64,000 nucleotides of DNA from positions 4,278,049 to 4,342,048 of the forward strand of contig CM039128.1 in assembly GCA_022036555.1 (NCBI GenBank). Direction: 5' to 3'. Shown here in pieces: positions 20,371 to 33,724 of the stretch; position 1 is the first letter of the stretch, and each line of letters begins with the position of its first letter. The stretch comes from Microstegium vimineum (lineage: Eukaryota > Streptophyta > Magnoliopsida > Poales > Poaceae). The notes below the pieces were generated by a model. The model worked only from the letters and a program-made list of their open reading frames with translations, was not told the DNA's origin and did no database searches. The position numbers and the translations under genes were made by a program.

Positions 20371-21360
20371 CAACTCGAACGTGGTGGATTACAAAGGCCT
20401 AACAGAATAGTCACCTCTGAAGCTACCACAACTAACTATGAAATTGGGCGCAATCTCAGGTAAACAGTAACCTAGACACCATGTTTAAGCTAATGGTTGC
20501 TACTCTAATCATGATTTATAACTAGAACACTCGATGCAAGCAGAGATCATCCCATGCTAATGTCTGATAAATATACTAACCATACACATGAAAGGCATGC
20601 AAGTAAGTGGAGAAGATAATTATATTTAAGCATAAGTCCTACAAAAGGTAAGATACAAAGATATACCAAACCTCAAAGGACTCCTCTAAAACATGAGCAT
20701 GGCTCAACTCTTCCTAACTCTCGTTTCAACTATTCTACTTCTACACGTTGAGAATGTTGTGGAGATTTCTCTCTTGTGTTGTGTCTTGATCTCAAATGAG
20801 ATGGAACTCTAATTGATAAGGATGCCTTCCCAGAGGGGGTATGGGAGTCGAAGATGGAGTAGGGAGCAAGCAACCACCATGTCATCGATCCGCCCCAACT
20901 CTCACGATCACCATTGGATAAACCAACTTAAAATCACCTTAAATTAATGGTGTAGATCTTGGAAACATGCACAGGATGACAGAGGACAAATGGTCCTAGG
21001 GATAGGCCAGCCGGCTAGCCTGTAGGTGGGGCTGACCTCCTGCCCGTGCTAGGTGAGCCTCCCCTTCTGGTTATGGGTCATACTCCAGTCTTGAGTGGGT
21101 TTTCATAGGTTTCACATCAGTTTGCAAATTTGAAGTGCATGACGATGAGCCCATTGATCCTATTAAGTATACTAGAATCCTTCGACTGCCTCTTGATGTC
21201 CTGTACTTATATAATCCTTGCTATTTGACCATATAAGCATAATTTTCTTAGTACAAGTGGAACCAAGTAAATCCATAACATAAGTTATTACTTCTGAATT
21301 ATTTTTATGTTAATCAATTCTTATGTGATGGTTTATAATTGTCTTCAGTAAGCACCAACA
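20371..21360. repeat. Gypsy-type LTR fragment, right half
   Basis: Continuation of the sequence interrupted at 7813. No open frame. Composition and words such as GCCAGCCGGCTAGCCTGTAG resemble long grass LTRs. The right edge is uncertain (about 21350). Confidence 0.3.
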
Positions 21361-21575
21361 ACCAGTGACTTATTTTCTTGTCATCTTGACACTCTGTGTG
21401 TCCATATTTCCTTGGCGGGTGGGTAGTCAAGGAAAACTTCCTTGAAGGCTAGCTGCCAAGTAAATTTTATTTTCCCTGCCATCCAGCCTTGGCGGTACAT
21501 GCTTGATGGTTGACCACCAACAAATATTTCCTTGGCAGTTTTTAGCCTCCAAAGAAATTTAGTTTTATGGTAGTG
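21361..21575. mobile_element. Right end of a CACTA-like element
   Basis: Several CTTGGCGG/CTTGGCAG words in both orientations form subterminal repeats typical of CACTA elements, and the segment stops at TAGTG (21571-21575), the reverse complement of CACTA. The left terminus was not found, so the target duplication cannot be tested. Confidence 0.5.
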
Positions 21576-23766
21576 AATAGCAAGCCTTAAGATAGGTTTG
21601 AAGTCCTTAATTTCTTTGTAGCGATCGCATTTTTCTTTGATTTATGTTAGGAGTTAATAGTGCTATATTGCTCTGGTGATTGATGGTGTGATGTGCTCGT
21701 CGACGACACATGCTATAATGAGATTAAATTGAGCATTCAGGGCATGTCACAACTCCTAGGGTATCTTTTAGGCTGAATCCAAGAGAAGCTCTGTCAAACA
21801 ATTTTTCAAGTGATTCCATCTTAATTTCGTAAATTGATTCTCTAAAACTGAACTAGAGGTCTGAGAGGTAAAAATAAGTAGCTTCTCATAATTTACAAAG
21901 CGCACAGAGTCCTGATATGCGTAGAGTCTAACCTAGAGAATAATGCTACAGAATCACTTCTCTCCTAGAATCAACATGCCCAAAGAATCTGAAGCAGGGG
22001 GAGCTCTACCAAACAACCTTTGGTTCGATGAGCATCTATGCCCCGAAATGATCACAATGACACAATTTGAACAATCCTTATCGCTTTATGTATAAACTAC
22101 AATTAATGGTCAAAGTTTTAGAATAAAACTATCATAGACATAATAATAAAATGCATGCATTCTAAAAGGTTAATTAAGTACGTAGAATCCGAAAGAACAA
22201 TTTAAACAAACATACACTTAATCCAATAAATAATGATGAGCACCCAACTAAGCACGTATTAATTAACTTTGTTGACATGTACAAGCATGATTAACAATTA
22301 ATATAATCAAGTTGATTAGCTAGGATCTCGATTGTGTCATCCATATATTTTGCAATCAAGAAATAATAGTGCAAAAGTTGAGATTGAAAGCGCCATATGT
22401 AATAGCTACCCTAAGAGGGCTCCAAGCTGTTGTCGATGTCGCCGTCAGGGCACCTCAATCGCAGTTGTGGATTATGGCGGGGACTTCTCCTTCCTTTCCC
22501 CCGAGGCCGCCAATGACAAGGAGTGGAATACATCCCTCGTTTATAGTTGAGCAGTTTTTTAATTAGGTTCAGTTCATTTAAGTTTACTCAAAATAAATCT
22601 ACTAATGAATTTGTCATTGATGTTCGGTCGGGTCCTGTTACCTACAATGATTTTGATGATAGCCATGATGAAGTCTCCTTTGCGGGGTTGTATTTTATCA
22701 ATAGGAGGTTAGTTTGTGGCTACTATCTGCAAAGGCAAAGGTGTTCATGGACACTCCCCATGGGATAGTAACCCTAGATCATCAATCTCATCGTCAATGT
22801 CTGTGAAGAGGGAAATCATGAGCCTAACTTGATGGATCAATGGTTGAAGGTGTTGAATCTATAGGCTATGTTGTACACAAAGATTCAACTGCCAATATTC
22901 TTCTATCAGTTCAGATATGTTTGAGTCCTATTTTGGAGCGATCATGCAACATATCTAAGGTTTTGGGGAATCTTTATGATCGGATTCAACACATAACTAT
23001 ACCGTGGCTTCGGTGTTCAATGCGGCTATGCTCATTTAGAGCATTGGCTACATCGACCAAGGCCCCATTGAAGAAGATGAATTGAAGCACTTGGATATAA
23101 TATTGTTTTTATTTCAGGTTGTTTTATATGTAATTATTTGAGGGTGTACCATATGCCAAATTTTAAAATAATTTCTCCTTTCATTTACAAAAGAAAAGGT
23201 TTTTAATCAGAAAGCGATTGCGTTTGGATTGAGAAATTATTAGGTTAACCCAGACAACTGACGAGGAGTAAACACGAAGATCTTTGTTCAGCAAACCCAG
23301 GAGGACAGGACCCATTTTGATTCTGCTATGTTTATATAATACATGTATCGACTTATATTATTGTTTGGTGAGTGTTCATGATCCAAACTACTAGGGACAT
23401 TTCTTAATTATTAGGTAGACTAGACAGCTCTTGGTCGATATCTCCTATCCGTGATTGTATATATAAACCAACTTTTAATTATTGCAAGTGTATACGTAGG
23501 TATTTATCAATTTCCATTTGCGGCCCCCTCAAAAAAAAATCCATTTGCGGTGAAGCAAATCAGAACGTATTGTTTCATAATAATATTAATTATCCACGTC
23601 TATTCACAACACACAACAGTCCGTATTTTATTCGTCACCGACTCACCGCCGGATACTTTAAAAACATATTCACAAATAATCCATAGGTAGGGTGGGGTCT
23701 AACGCTCTAAGCTAATGTTGTTTTCTATTTTGTCATCTTCTCTAAACGCTCACTTTCAAGGATATT
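21576..23766. other. Spacer with an unidentified degraded coding-like stretch (22332-23085)
   Basis: Frames at 22332-22550, 22547-22768 and 22840-23085 lie close together on the plus strand with fairly normal composition (for example EVSFAGLYFINRRLVCGYYL). They carry no domain I recognise and no supporting splice signals. They could be a transposon or captured-gene relic. The rest is AT-rich with nothing recognised. Confidence 0.3.
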
Positions 23767-23939
23767 CACTACTAAAATATTAAATTTGTGGTGGGCTTCT
23801 CCTAGTATTTTGGTAGTTAAAAATTTAGTACAAATTTTCCCTACTAAATGTCTCCTAGTGAAATTCACATATGCTATGATTAGTGGTAGTGTTTTATTAC
23901 TACTTAAAACATTAGGAGAACTCTACCATTTTGTTAGTG
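23767..23939. mobile_element. Complete 173-bp mini-CACTA element
   Basis: Left end CACTACTAAAAT, right end ATTTTGTTAGTG (reverse complement CACTAACAAAAT), with ATT duplicated at 23764-23766 and 23940-23942. Terminal CACTA and a 3-bp target duplication define the superfamily. At this size it can only be a non-autonomous deletion derivative. The subterminal word CTCCTAGT occurs twice (23798, 23851) and its neighbour GGAGAACTC is inverted. Confidence 0.8.
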
Positions 23940-24399
23940 ATTATATATATCGTGAATCTAGAGATATACAGATGAGATGAGGGTAACTACATATAGATTT
24001 AAAATGAAATTTTTCTATATATATACTGTAGGAGTTAGATATTTATAAGGATTTTTATTAGCATCGGCTTATACATAAATGTAGTAAGTAGGAGGTGGAC
24101 AGCAACATCAAGGACGCTACGGTTGCAACCAATCGCAAATACACGGTACAATATACGGCGGCCTGGCCCAGCAAGTCCCGTACCATTAACTCGATCGATG
24201 ATGTATCAACCGGCCGAGCTGTCACTCTATTTTTTTTTACATATTGGCATGATCAATTTTTATTTTGTATACATGTTAGAAATATATAATTATACTATTA
24301 GAGATGAGTTAGTTGGCACACTAATTATTATGGTAATTTGTGGTTGCTAATGACCCATTAGAGCGAGGCATACACATGTTCTCTCCAATGACCCTTTGG

Positions 24400-24545
24400 T
24401 CTTGTTTGGGTGTTATCATATATTCATCCTAATCCATATATGTTAAGATGAGTAGGATATAATTTAATTTAAGTTTAATTTCAATCCATCCAAATACATA
24501 TATGTGAATTGATGTCAATCTGATTACATGCAAACAAAGCCTTAA
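24400..24545. mobile_element. Small MITE, hAT-like
   Basis: The ends GGTCTTGTTTGGGTGT and ATGCAAACAAAGCCTT are imperfect inverted copies. The interior is AT-rich with repeated TCCATATATG/CATATATGTG words. No target duplication could be fixed. Confidence 0.4.
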
Positions 24546-25357
24546 TGTATATATATCTTTGTGTATGTCATCACTGAATGGTCGAATAACCAGTTAATTC
24601 TACACTATATATTATTGTTACCATTCTCTTTACACTATATACACTGACTAATTTAATTATTGCGATTGCTGCTGCGAGGGCCGATCGAGGGACAAATCAG
24701 ATATTGTCAGTAATGTATCTTATATATTTTGCTAGCGACTGCTTTCTTGTAATCATGTGCAAATCACCAGCAAAACACCAGTCAATATTTTCGGCACATA
24801 GCTGTTGCAGTACAGCTACTTGACATTGCGTGTAATTACTATTGATTTTGTCTTGACATTGAAAGGCCCATTTTCACTAGTAATATATAAGGGTTGTTGT
24901 AATGTGGCCAATTATACGTCCTATTTGTTTGATCATTCTGTGATTGATAAGCCGGTTGATGTTTTTTTTTGGTTGTTTTGTTGTGAGAGTGAGAGAAAAA
25001 CATTATAGAATCACATTACTGACAAGTCAGACTGTTTTTGGTTGTCTTGTTGTGAAAGAAAAATATTATATCATGACTGATAAGTCCCAAACGAACAAAG
25101 CAATTAACTCCTAATTCTTGGACTGAATATTGAATAGCTAGGAAAGGCTCATCCAATAATTTACAAAATTCCTTCCATGCCATGAAAATTATTGCCACCC
25201 CTTAGCGCTGTCACTCAAAAGTATAGAATCACATCATCGTCATCAATTTAGATTTTTCTCTCTTAGAAAAAAAATAAAGCAATGCATCAAGGTTTTAGAT
25301 ACTGAACCAAACAACATCATTCTCATAGTTAGCTGGCTAGCTAGCTATGAACTTCTA

Positions 25358-25453
25358 GGGTCTGTTTGGAACGCAGAAATTTCACAGAAATCAGTTCATT
25401 TTCACAGGAAAAACGCAGGAACGAGGAAAAATTCCCGCGTTCCAAAGAGGGCC
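25358..25453. mobile_element. Short inverted-repeat MITE (about 96 bp)
   Basis: GGGTCTGTTTGGAACGC at the left is matched by GCGTTCCAAAGAGGGCC at the right. The interior repeats TTTCACAGAAATCAG/CATTTTCACAGG words. Non-coding. Confidence 0.5.
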
Positions 25454-25794
25454 TTACTAGCTACTAGTGTGTGTGTGTATATATATATATATAGCACCTA
25501 ACAAGGAAAGCCGAATGATGGACCAAAACACCCATGTTACCTTGTGAGAGCCCATTTAAGGAATTCCTTCTCACGCGCCCATTACTATGCATAGCCCAAA
25601 CGGAAACACCGCCTATATATGATTCCGGCCCACACAGCAGTTCAAGATTCAAGTGAAGCAAGCCCGCTAGCTACCTGCTTTGTTTTGCTCAAAAACAAAA
25701 ACTACCTGCTGTGTGATCCAAACAGAATGCATATATGCTATTTACACAGAGATCTACATAGCGATCATGTGCTTGCTAGAAAGTAGAATAAAAG

Positions 25795-26105
25795 TTCCAA
25801 GAAGATGTCGGTAGAAGTCACATCGAATATTTATGTTTAGACACTAATTTATAGTATTAAATATAAAAAACGAATTACATAGATGGAAGCTATTTACGAG
25901 ACAAATTTATCAAATCTAATTAGTTTATAATTTAACAATAGGCTGCTACAATAAACATATGCTAACAATAAATTAATTAGTCTTAATAGATTTGTCTCGT
26001 AAATTAATCACGATTTCTACAGTTAGTTCATGTTTAATCGTTCTAATTAACATCCAAACTTTCGATGTGACATGGATTGAACTTTAACGCTCCGAATCCA
26101 AACAC
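25795..26105. mobile_element. MITE-like AT-rich element
   Basis: Two internal arms are inverted: TTACGAGACAAATTTATCAAATCTAATTAG (25894-25923; key words ACGAGACAAATTTAT) against CTAATTAGTCTTAATAGATTTGTCTCGTAA near 25970-26005. The outer words GATGTCGG/AAGTCACATCGAA and TTTCGATGTGACATGG are also inverted. This layout is common in non-autonomous grass elements ending in CCAAACACC. Confidence 0.5.
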
Positions 26106-26873
26106 CGGATATATACACAGACGTTGGAGGACCGAAGGCGACAGCCGGGGGCTGGAGCATGGCCCACGCGCCATGCCCTAGGGGCCCCCAGCCGTGGGCG
26201 TGCGCGTGCGCTGCCCCGCCCCAGCGGACAACGAGTTGTGGGGGCTGATCGGGACCGTCGACACCACTCACCAGTAAGCACCTTATTACTTGTTGATGCG
26301 GCTGCCGTCGTCGTCCACGATCGAACAAGACGGCCCGCACGTCCATCCGGTGGTGGTGGTGGCCCGGCGCTCCGGCTGGCCGCGCCGTACGTGCATGCGC
26401 TAGATAAGCTAGCTGTCCCGGCGGTCGGCCGGCGAGCTGAGCACACGCACGTGAACGCTCGGCAAACCTCGCGGCCAGCGTCGCGCCACGACGCCCGCGA
26501 ATCGAAAGCTGGGGCTGCCCGGCCGGGACGACGCCTCCTGCCTGGCCACGCGGATCGGACGGAGCTAGCAGCAGCCAACAGTGGAGAATCTGAAGCTTTT
26601 GGTGTGGCGCCACATGCATTATTGGCATTTGGCACGTACGAAATCCCCCGTCCCCTGTGTTTGCTCTGTGGATTCACATGAGTCACGTGAATGTTTTTAC
26701 CTAACAAGGACTACTACTAGTACTACCTAATAACAAGGACTAGTACAGGAGTTACACATCAGACAGGGTACTGAAATACTATGTCCTTTTCCAAGAACAG
26801 GAGATGGTCCCGAAACGTTTTTACCTAACAAAAATGTTTGACTAGAATTGCAGAAAATGCTTTTACCTAACCC
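26106..26873. other. GC-rich island and repeat-bearing spacer, no supported gene
   Basis: Long frames exist on both strands at 26047-26707, but all are Arg/Pro/Gly/His-rich with no domain, as expected from GC-rich DNA. From 26690 the word TTTTTACCTAAC occurs three times (near 26691, 26818, 26861). Confidence 0.5.
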
Positions 26874-27059
26874 AAAAAATGTTTCACGTGAATATTTGCT
26901 TTTGAGACAAACCACGCTAGAGAGAAAACTTCCGGCGCCGCCGCTAGACAGGGCGTCCACCGCCCCCGGAGCGCCCGGTGACGTGAACCCCCCCTCGTCG
27001 AACCAACTTTGATATCTCGCCGAGGCTTCCTCCGGGTGTTTTTCCTTTCATCTGGCTTC

Positions 27060-29657
27060 ATGGCGATGGCGGCACCGACATCTCCTTCTCCGGTGATCAC
27101 GCTATCTACAACAATCTCATCGGGTTCTCAGGATTCTACTTCTAGTTCACCGACTAGGTCGTGCATTCCATCGTCTTCTTCGTCTGAACCACATTGGGGA
27201 AACCGTGATTTCCCCACGATTACCAGAGGGAAGCGAATACATGACTCATATATGTTCCCGCTTAATCCATCCCCTAGGGATCGTCAACAGAAGGCCATGG
27301 CGGCTCGATTTCCATTTGAGTCCTTGTCAGAATCGAAGGTGAAGCTCAAATATGCTCCAATAGAACTGAAATGGAATATCCATGGTGCTTCATCCCCTGT
27401 TTCTGAAACAGAACACGCAGCGCCAGCTTTAGGAAGGTGGGGCTGGTTGGTCAGCCTCAGTGGTTCCGAGCACCTCCGAAGGTGCGCATTGTCTCTGGTA
27501 TCCTAGGGCCACGACCAGTGGAGGAGACACGCGGCATTGATCCATGCCGCAGTGATGACGGTGAGCATAAGGTGGGTGGTGACCTAGAGTCACGGCACCG
27601 CCCACACGCCATCGATTCGGCTCAAGAGTGATTCATCCCCCTGCAAAACCCTAATCCACCACTTTTCCCCAACCTTCGAAAGCTTGTTGGCCACCTGTGG
27701 TCGAAATCAACCACCAAATCCTTTGTGGTAGCCGTGAGGTCCGAAGCGGCACCCGCGGTTGTGACCGAAATGCATCCTAGAGGTGGTGGGAGGAGGCCTG
27801 GTTGGCAAGAGCGCGGAGGCTGTGACCGAGGCGGATTTGGAGGAAACAACGATCGAGGTGGGTTCGGGGGAGGAAGATCGGATCGGGATGGAGCTGCTGG
27901 AGCAAGACAGAATCTGGGCCGTGATAGGACCCCTGTTCGAGGCAATGCCTGGAATAGAAAGCAAATCGAAGAAGAGCCTCATCATGTTCAAGATCTAGAG
28001 ATGGGCAAGGAAGGGGAGATCCAGAGGATTCAGACCAACAACGGGGATGATTCCAAGTGGGAAGCACATGAAGAGAAAAAGGGAGGTAAAGCTGATGATT
28101 GGGGACCTCATGCTGCTGATACATCGGGCAAGATCGGTGCAACTGCTGAATAGGGCAAGAAAAATGCTAAGGTAATACCTGCTACCAACAACAGAATGGT
28201 CTGTGAGATCTGTGGTTACAATAATCACGCTACCAAGGAATGCCGCAGAATGTTGTGTGAGATTTGTGGGTGCAACACTCATCGTACTTATGACTGTGTA
28301 AGCTGTCTGCCATGGAATTATGGTCCAGAGCTATGTGCAACACAGGTTGAGGGTCAAAGCTTTTTTCATATGGATGAAATGATCGATCCCAAGGTTGCTA
28401 GAGACAAGGCTAGTTTGGCGGTGATTTCTGTAGTAAAAGGAAAAGTGACAGGAAAAGACTTTGAACATATGTTCATGAACTTGATGGGGGCTGATGCTTG
28501 GAGATGGTCTGCTAGGCCGATGAATGAAACTACATTTGTGATAAGGTTTCCTAATCCCAAGATGGTGATTGAATGGAGCAACATAAAAAACATGTATATG
28601 AAAGGTGGTGAAGCACAAATACAGATTGACTCCTGGTCTTCCACAGGAGGCAGCAAAGGTAGCTTGCAGCAAGGATGGTTTAGAGTGTCTAACATCCCTG
28701 ATGATCAAAGATCAATCATTGCTCTAGCTAAAATTGGAGGCCTAGGTTGCAAAGTTACTGAAATTGATGAGAAATCCAGATTTAGAGTGGACTATGTGAG
28801 ACTCAGGATTGCTTGCAGGGATGTAACCAAGGTTCCCAGAATTGTTGAGGGTGTCTTAGGCATGGCAATCTATGATTTTGGTTTCGAGAGAGAAATAGTT
28901 GGTGGAGAAACTGTTAAAACTCTGAAAAGTGGCATTGTGATAGGTGAGGATCAATCTCCCCAGAAGAAATCAAGAGCTGACTTTGGGAATGAATCTCTTG
29001 CTCAGAACAAGTCCACAACAAATGAAGTTGCATCCAAATCAACAAACACTAAGAGTTATGGCAAGCAGGTTGTCCAATTTGCTCCTCCTAAGATACAACA
29101 CAAGGTCTATGAAAGTGAGCCCAAGCTCATGAAGGATGCACAAAAGCAGTACAAGTCAAAGGAAGAGATTGAAGGAGATGCCAAAGTCTTTATCCCAGAG
29201 ACTATTGAGGAATCTGAATCTGACGATGATTCGTTTGGGGAAAAACTCAGGAAACTGAATGAACCAGGGCAGTGATCAGATTGGATACATGCATATGATC
29301 GACAACTTCACTCTGATAGAGGAAAAGCAAGCTGGGGAGGTGCTTGAATGTTTCTCTTCATCTGTTCAAAAAGCTGAGAAACCATCTAAGGACAAGTCTT
29401 ACAAGATCTGCTCTGACTCCCCTGAAATATTCATGACTGATGATAACATTATTCAGACACAAGAAAGCCAAAGTCAAGGAAACAATATGACTCCTGAGGA
29501 AGGGTTTCCACATAATGTGAAGATGAAGGAAGTGGCTAAGGAGGGGAAGAAGCAACAGGAAGCTCATCAAGATAGGAGGAGAAGTGAAAGACTTAAAAAA
29601 ATACCACTCTCACCACTAAGGAGAAGAATGAGAAGATGGCAAAGAAAAGAAACCTAG
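27060..29657 (+). pseudogene. LINE ORF1, nucleic-acid-binding protein, with frameshifts and stops
   Basis: The first ATG is at 27060. The reading moves to another register near 27440-27500, meets TGA near 27629 and an in-frame TAG at 28151-28153, then runs open to 29275, with the tail in a third frame to 29657. The middle is Gly/Arg-rich (27770-27900). Two adjacent CX2CX4HX4C zinc knuckles lie at about 28202-28297 (CEICGYNNHATKEC and CEICGCNTHRTYDC). The following 150 residues resemble the DUF4283-type domain of plant LINE ORF1. The end is basic (RRSERLKKIPLS). ORF1 proteins bind the element RNA in cytoplasmic particles. Confidence 0.75.
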
Positions 29658-30118
29658 AAGGTACATGCTCTGAACAAAACATGTTTTCTGTCTTGCCTAT
29701 TGAGGAGATTGTTGATTTATCTGTTAGTATGGGTGTATAAGTAGATAAGGAGGATTTTGAGTCTTTTGACTTATTAAAAGATCTAGAATGTGCTAGACAT
29801 GAACTCTTCTTTAAACAAAAAGTTGATACCCATCTTCCCCAAATTGAATCAGTGGGGGTAGATGATATGAATAATTCTCCTCTACCAATTGAATGGATTC
29901 AGGAAGAGAGTTCTGATATAGAAGACTTTACCTTGGTTGTCTCCAAAAAAAATCTAGAGAGAGAAAAAAGAAGATCAGATTCTCTCCATCAATACAAAGA
30001 AATAGTTTGACACAGGAAATTCCTGGTCAACAGTTAGGCAAGGGTAGGAAAAAAACTAACCCCCCTGTTCCCAATAGGATAAAAAAACATAGTAAAAATA
30101 ACAGTACAAGGATTAATT

Positions 30119-33100
30119 TGGAACTGTAGGGGCCTCAGAAAAAATGGGGTTGCTACTTTCTTGAAATCTCTTATCTATCAGTATAACCTACACTTTATTG
30201 GCCTACAAGAAACCATGGTGGAGGACATTGAGGAATCACTGTTAAGGAATTTTGATGCTAACCAAGACTATCTTTGGTTGTGTAATCCCTCTAAAGGTAG
30301 ATCAGGGGGCATCCTTGTGGGGATCAAAAAGGATTTGTATGATGTTGGCTCCTTTAAGCAAGGTGACTTTATGATTCAGGTTAATTTGTGGGACAAGCAG
30401 AATAGACTTAAGTGGAATTTGTTGGTGGTATATGGAGCTGCTCAAGAGGAGAACAAGCTAAAATTTCTTTTAGAGTTATCAGCATTTTGCACATCCAATA
30501 CAGAGTCATTTTTGATTGGTGGAGACTTTAATATTATCAGATATGCGAATGAAAGGAATAAATTTTTTGGTGTTCACAGATATACTGATATGTTTAATAT
30601 GGTGATCCACATACATGAGCTGAGAGAGCTCACCATGAATGGAGGTAGATTCACCTGGTCTAACAATCAAGAATTTCCTGTGTTGGAAAAGTTAGACAGA
30701 CTTTTAGTAAATAAAGATTGGGAGGATATTTTTCCCCTTTCTCTAGTCAAAAAACTACCTAGGGAAGTATCTCACCATAATCCTTTGATCTTGCTCACTG
30801 AACTGAATGCACCAAATAGAATAATTCAGTTCAAGTTTGAACTTAGATGGTTGAGAAATCCTGATTTTTTTACACACGTGGAAAGAATTTGGAAAAAAAC
30901 TTGCAGAGCTAAATCAGCTATTGACAAAATACAACAAAAGTTGAAATTGATAAAACAATATTTTAAAGGCTGGGGTGTAAATATACAAGGTAAGTTTAGA
31001 AGAACTAAAGAAAAAGTCCAAGAGGAACTAATTACTCTGGAAGACCTGGAGGAAATTAATTCCATATCATGTGAACAATGGGTTAGGAAATCCTGGATCA
31101 TGAGTGAAATTATGAAATTGCTGGAACAGGAAGAGTTATATTGACACAACAGATCCCATGAAAGATGGATGTTGAATGGTGACATAAATACCAAATACTT
31201 TCATAGAGTGGCTAGTGGAAGAAAGAGGAAAAATACAATTCTCAGTTTTGAACATGAAGGGATTTCTATTGAAGGTGATGAGAATCTATTAACACATGCT
31301 ACTGAATATTACTCTAATCTCTTTGGCTCTAATAGGGAATGTAATATACAAATCAGTGACAACCTCTGGAAAGGATCAAATTCATTATCTGAAACAGATA
31401 ATGAACAACTCTACATACCATTCTCTGAAACAGAGATTTGGAATGCTTTATCTTTAATGGAAAAAAACAAAGGAGCTAGCCCAGATAATATCCCTATTGA
31501 ATTTTATCAAGCTTGCTGGCAGATTGTTAAAAATGACATCATGCAGCTGTTCTCTGATTTTCATCAAGGCAAGGTTGATATCAGTAGGATCAACTATGGA
31601 ATTATTACCCTTCTTCCTAAAGTCTCCGAGGCTGCAAAAATTCAGCAGTTTAGACCTATATGCCTTCTGAATTGTCTCTATAAGATCATAACCAAGACCT
31701 TAACTCTTAGACTTGAACCATTTGCTAAAAATCTGATACACCCTGCCCAATCAGCCTTTATGAAGAACAGAAACATCATGACTGGAGTTCTTGCTATGCA
31801 TGAGATCATTCATGAAACCAAACAAAGGAAGAAATGTGGAGTGATCCTGAAACTTAACTTTGAGAAAGCTTATGACAAAGTCAATTGGAACTTGCTTTTC
31901 ACTTGTCTAAGTAAAAGGGGTTTCAATGACACTTTGTGCAATTGGATTAAACAGGTTGTACAGGGTGGCACGGTTAGTGTGAAAAATCAATGGTCTCATT
32001 GGTCCATACATCAAAAGGTTCAAGGGAGTGAGACAAGGGGATCCCCTCTCCCCTATCCTCTTTAACTTTGTTGCTGACTGTTTAACCAGGATGATTCATC
32101 AGGCCCAAAGTAATAACTTGGTTATAGGTCTCATTGAACATATAATTCCTAATGGTGTAGCCATACTTCAGTACGCTGATGACACAATCATTTTTATGAA
32201 ACATGACTTAAGTAAAACCAAGAATTTGAAACTACTCTTATATCTGTATGAACTGATGGCTGGGCTTAAGATCAATTTCAGTAAGAGTGAGATAGTGATG
32301 ATCAATGACTTTGATGATGTAGCTTCCTCATATACAGAAATCTTTAACTGTCAATCTGGCTATTTTCCCATCAAATACCTAGGAGTGCATGTGAGTCCTA
32401 GTCAGCTTCATGTGGCTGATTGGCTTCACCTTCTGGAGAAAATTTCAAAAAGGCTAGATATTTGGAAAGGTTCTTCAATGTCTATTGCGGGTAGATCCAC
32501 CCTTATATCATCCAGTCTAAATAGTGCCCCAATTTATCATATGTCAATATATCTCCTACCCAAAACTGTGACAGAAAAGCTTGACAAAATCAGGAGAACC
32601 TTCTTTTGGCAAGGAGGACATGCTAAAAGAAAATATCACCTTGTGAAATGGGATAAGATATGTAAAAGTAAAAGAAAGGGAGGTCTGGGCATTAAAGATA
32701 TAAGGAAAATGAATTTAAGTCTTTTGTGCAAATGGTGGTGGAAACTAGAAACAGAGGATGGTATTTGGCAACAAGTTGTCAGGTACAAGTATTTGAAAAA
32801 AGATACAATATGTTCTGTACATCACAAACAGACAGACTCTCCTGTATGGGCTGATCTTCTTAAAATCAAACACATCTATTTACATGGTAGGAAGATCTCT
32901 GTTAAAAATAGTAAAAACACTCTGGTTTGGAAGGACACATGGTTATATAATGAACCATTATACATCTTGTTTCCTGCTTTATTCAAATTGTGTGAACAAC
33001 AAAACATCTTGGTGTCTCAATGAATTGGTGGATTGAATCAGATCACCTTTTCTAGATGGTTGACAGATGATCTTAAGTCTGATTGGGACAAGATCACCAT

Positions 33101-33724
33101 TGATGCTTCCAAATGTCGTCTAAACTTGATAACAAAGGAAAATTTTCGGTCAAATCAACCTATAATGCTCTAACTAGTTCTGACAAAAGATTCAGTTTTA
33201 GATATATTTGGAAAGGAAAAATCCCCCCTAAAATTAAGATCTTTCTTTGGTTAGTGGTGAATAATGCCATTTTAACTAAGGATAACATGATTAAGAGGAT
33301 ATGGGTTGGAGATGCGTCGTGTTATTTCTGTCAACATACTGAAAATGTGAATCACCTTCTGTTCATCTGTCCTATTGCCAAAGTCATTTGTGCAACTGTT
33401 GCCACTTGGCTTGGAGCAAACAACATTCCAATATCAATTAATCTAAGCTGGAAGTGGTGTGAAATGTGGATTCCTGAGTGGAAACAATTTCGTATCATTG
33501 GGATTCCATCAATCTGTTGGGCGATCTGGAAAATAAGAAACAAAATATGCTTTGATGGAAAGAAAATTGACAACCCTCTAGAGATTATTTGTCATACGTG
33601 CGCATTTACGAAATTCTGGGCAGGTCTTTTGAAGGATGGCGACAAGGATCGAGATGTTGATCCAAGGTGTGGATACCATGATCAAGATTGCGACACAGCT
33701 GCTGTCCAAAAACCACCAAGCTGA
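30119..33724 (+). pseudogene. LINE ORF2: AP-type endonuclease, reverse transcriptase and zf-RVT domain, broken
   Basis: The frame is open from 30083. WNCRGL at 30119 is the usual start of the endonuclease domain; the first ATG is 30161. Endonuclease motifs: GLQET, GGDFN, LDRLLVN, and SHHNPL at 30770, where the family normally has SDH, so a catalytic Asp is changed. An in-frame TGA at 31142-31144 replaces an expected Trp. RT motifs follow: FRPICLLNCLYKIITK, then RQGDPLSPILF after a frameshift near 32020, then YADD at 32172-32183. Another TGA lies at 33021 and a frame change precedes 33113. The C-terminal zf-RVT part shows IWKGKIPPKIKIFLW and CYFCQHTENVNHLLFIC. Confidence 0.9.

Noticed and set aside
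26047..26707. Long overlapping ORFs on both strands (up to 207 codons)
   Set aside because: Arg/Pro/Gly/His-rich in every frame, no domain, no splice signals. Expected in GC-rich DNA, where stop codons are rare.
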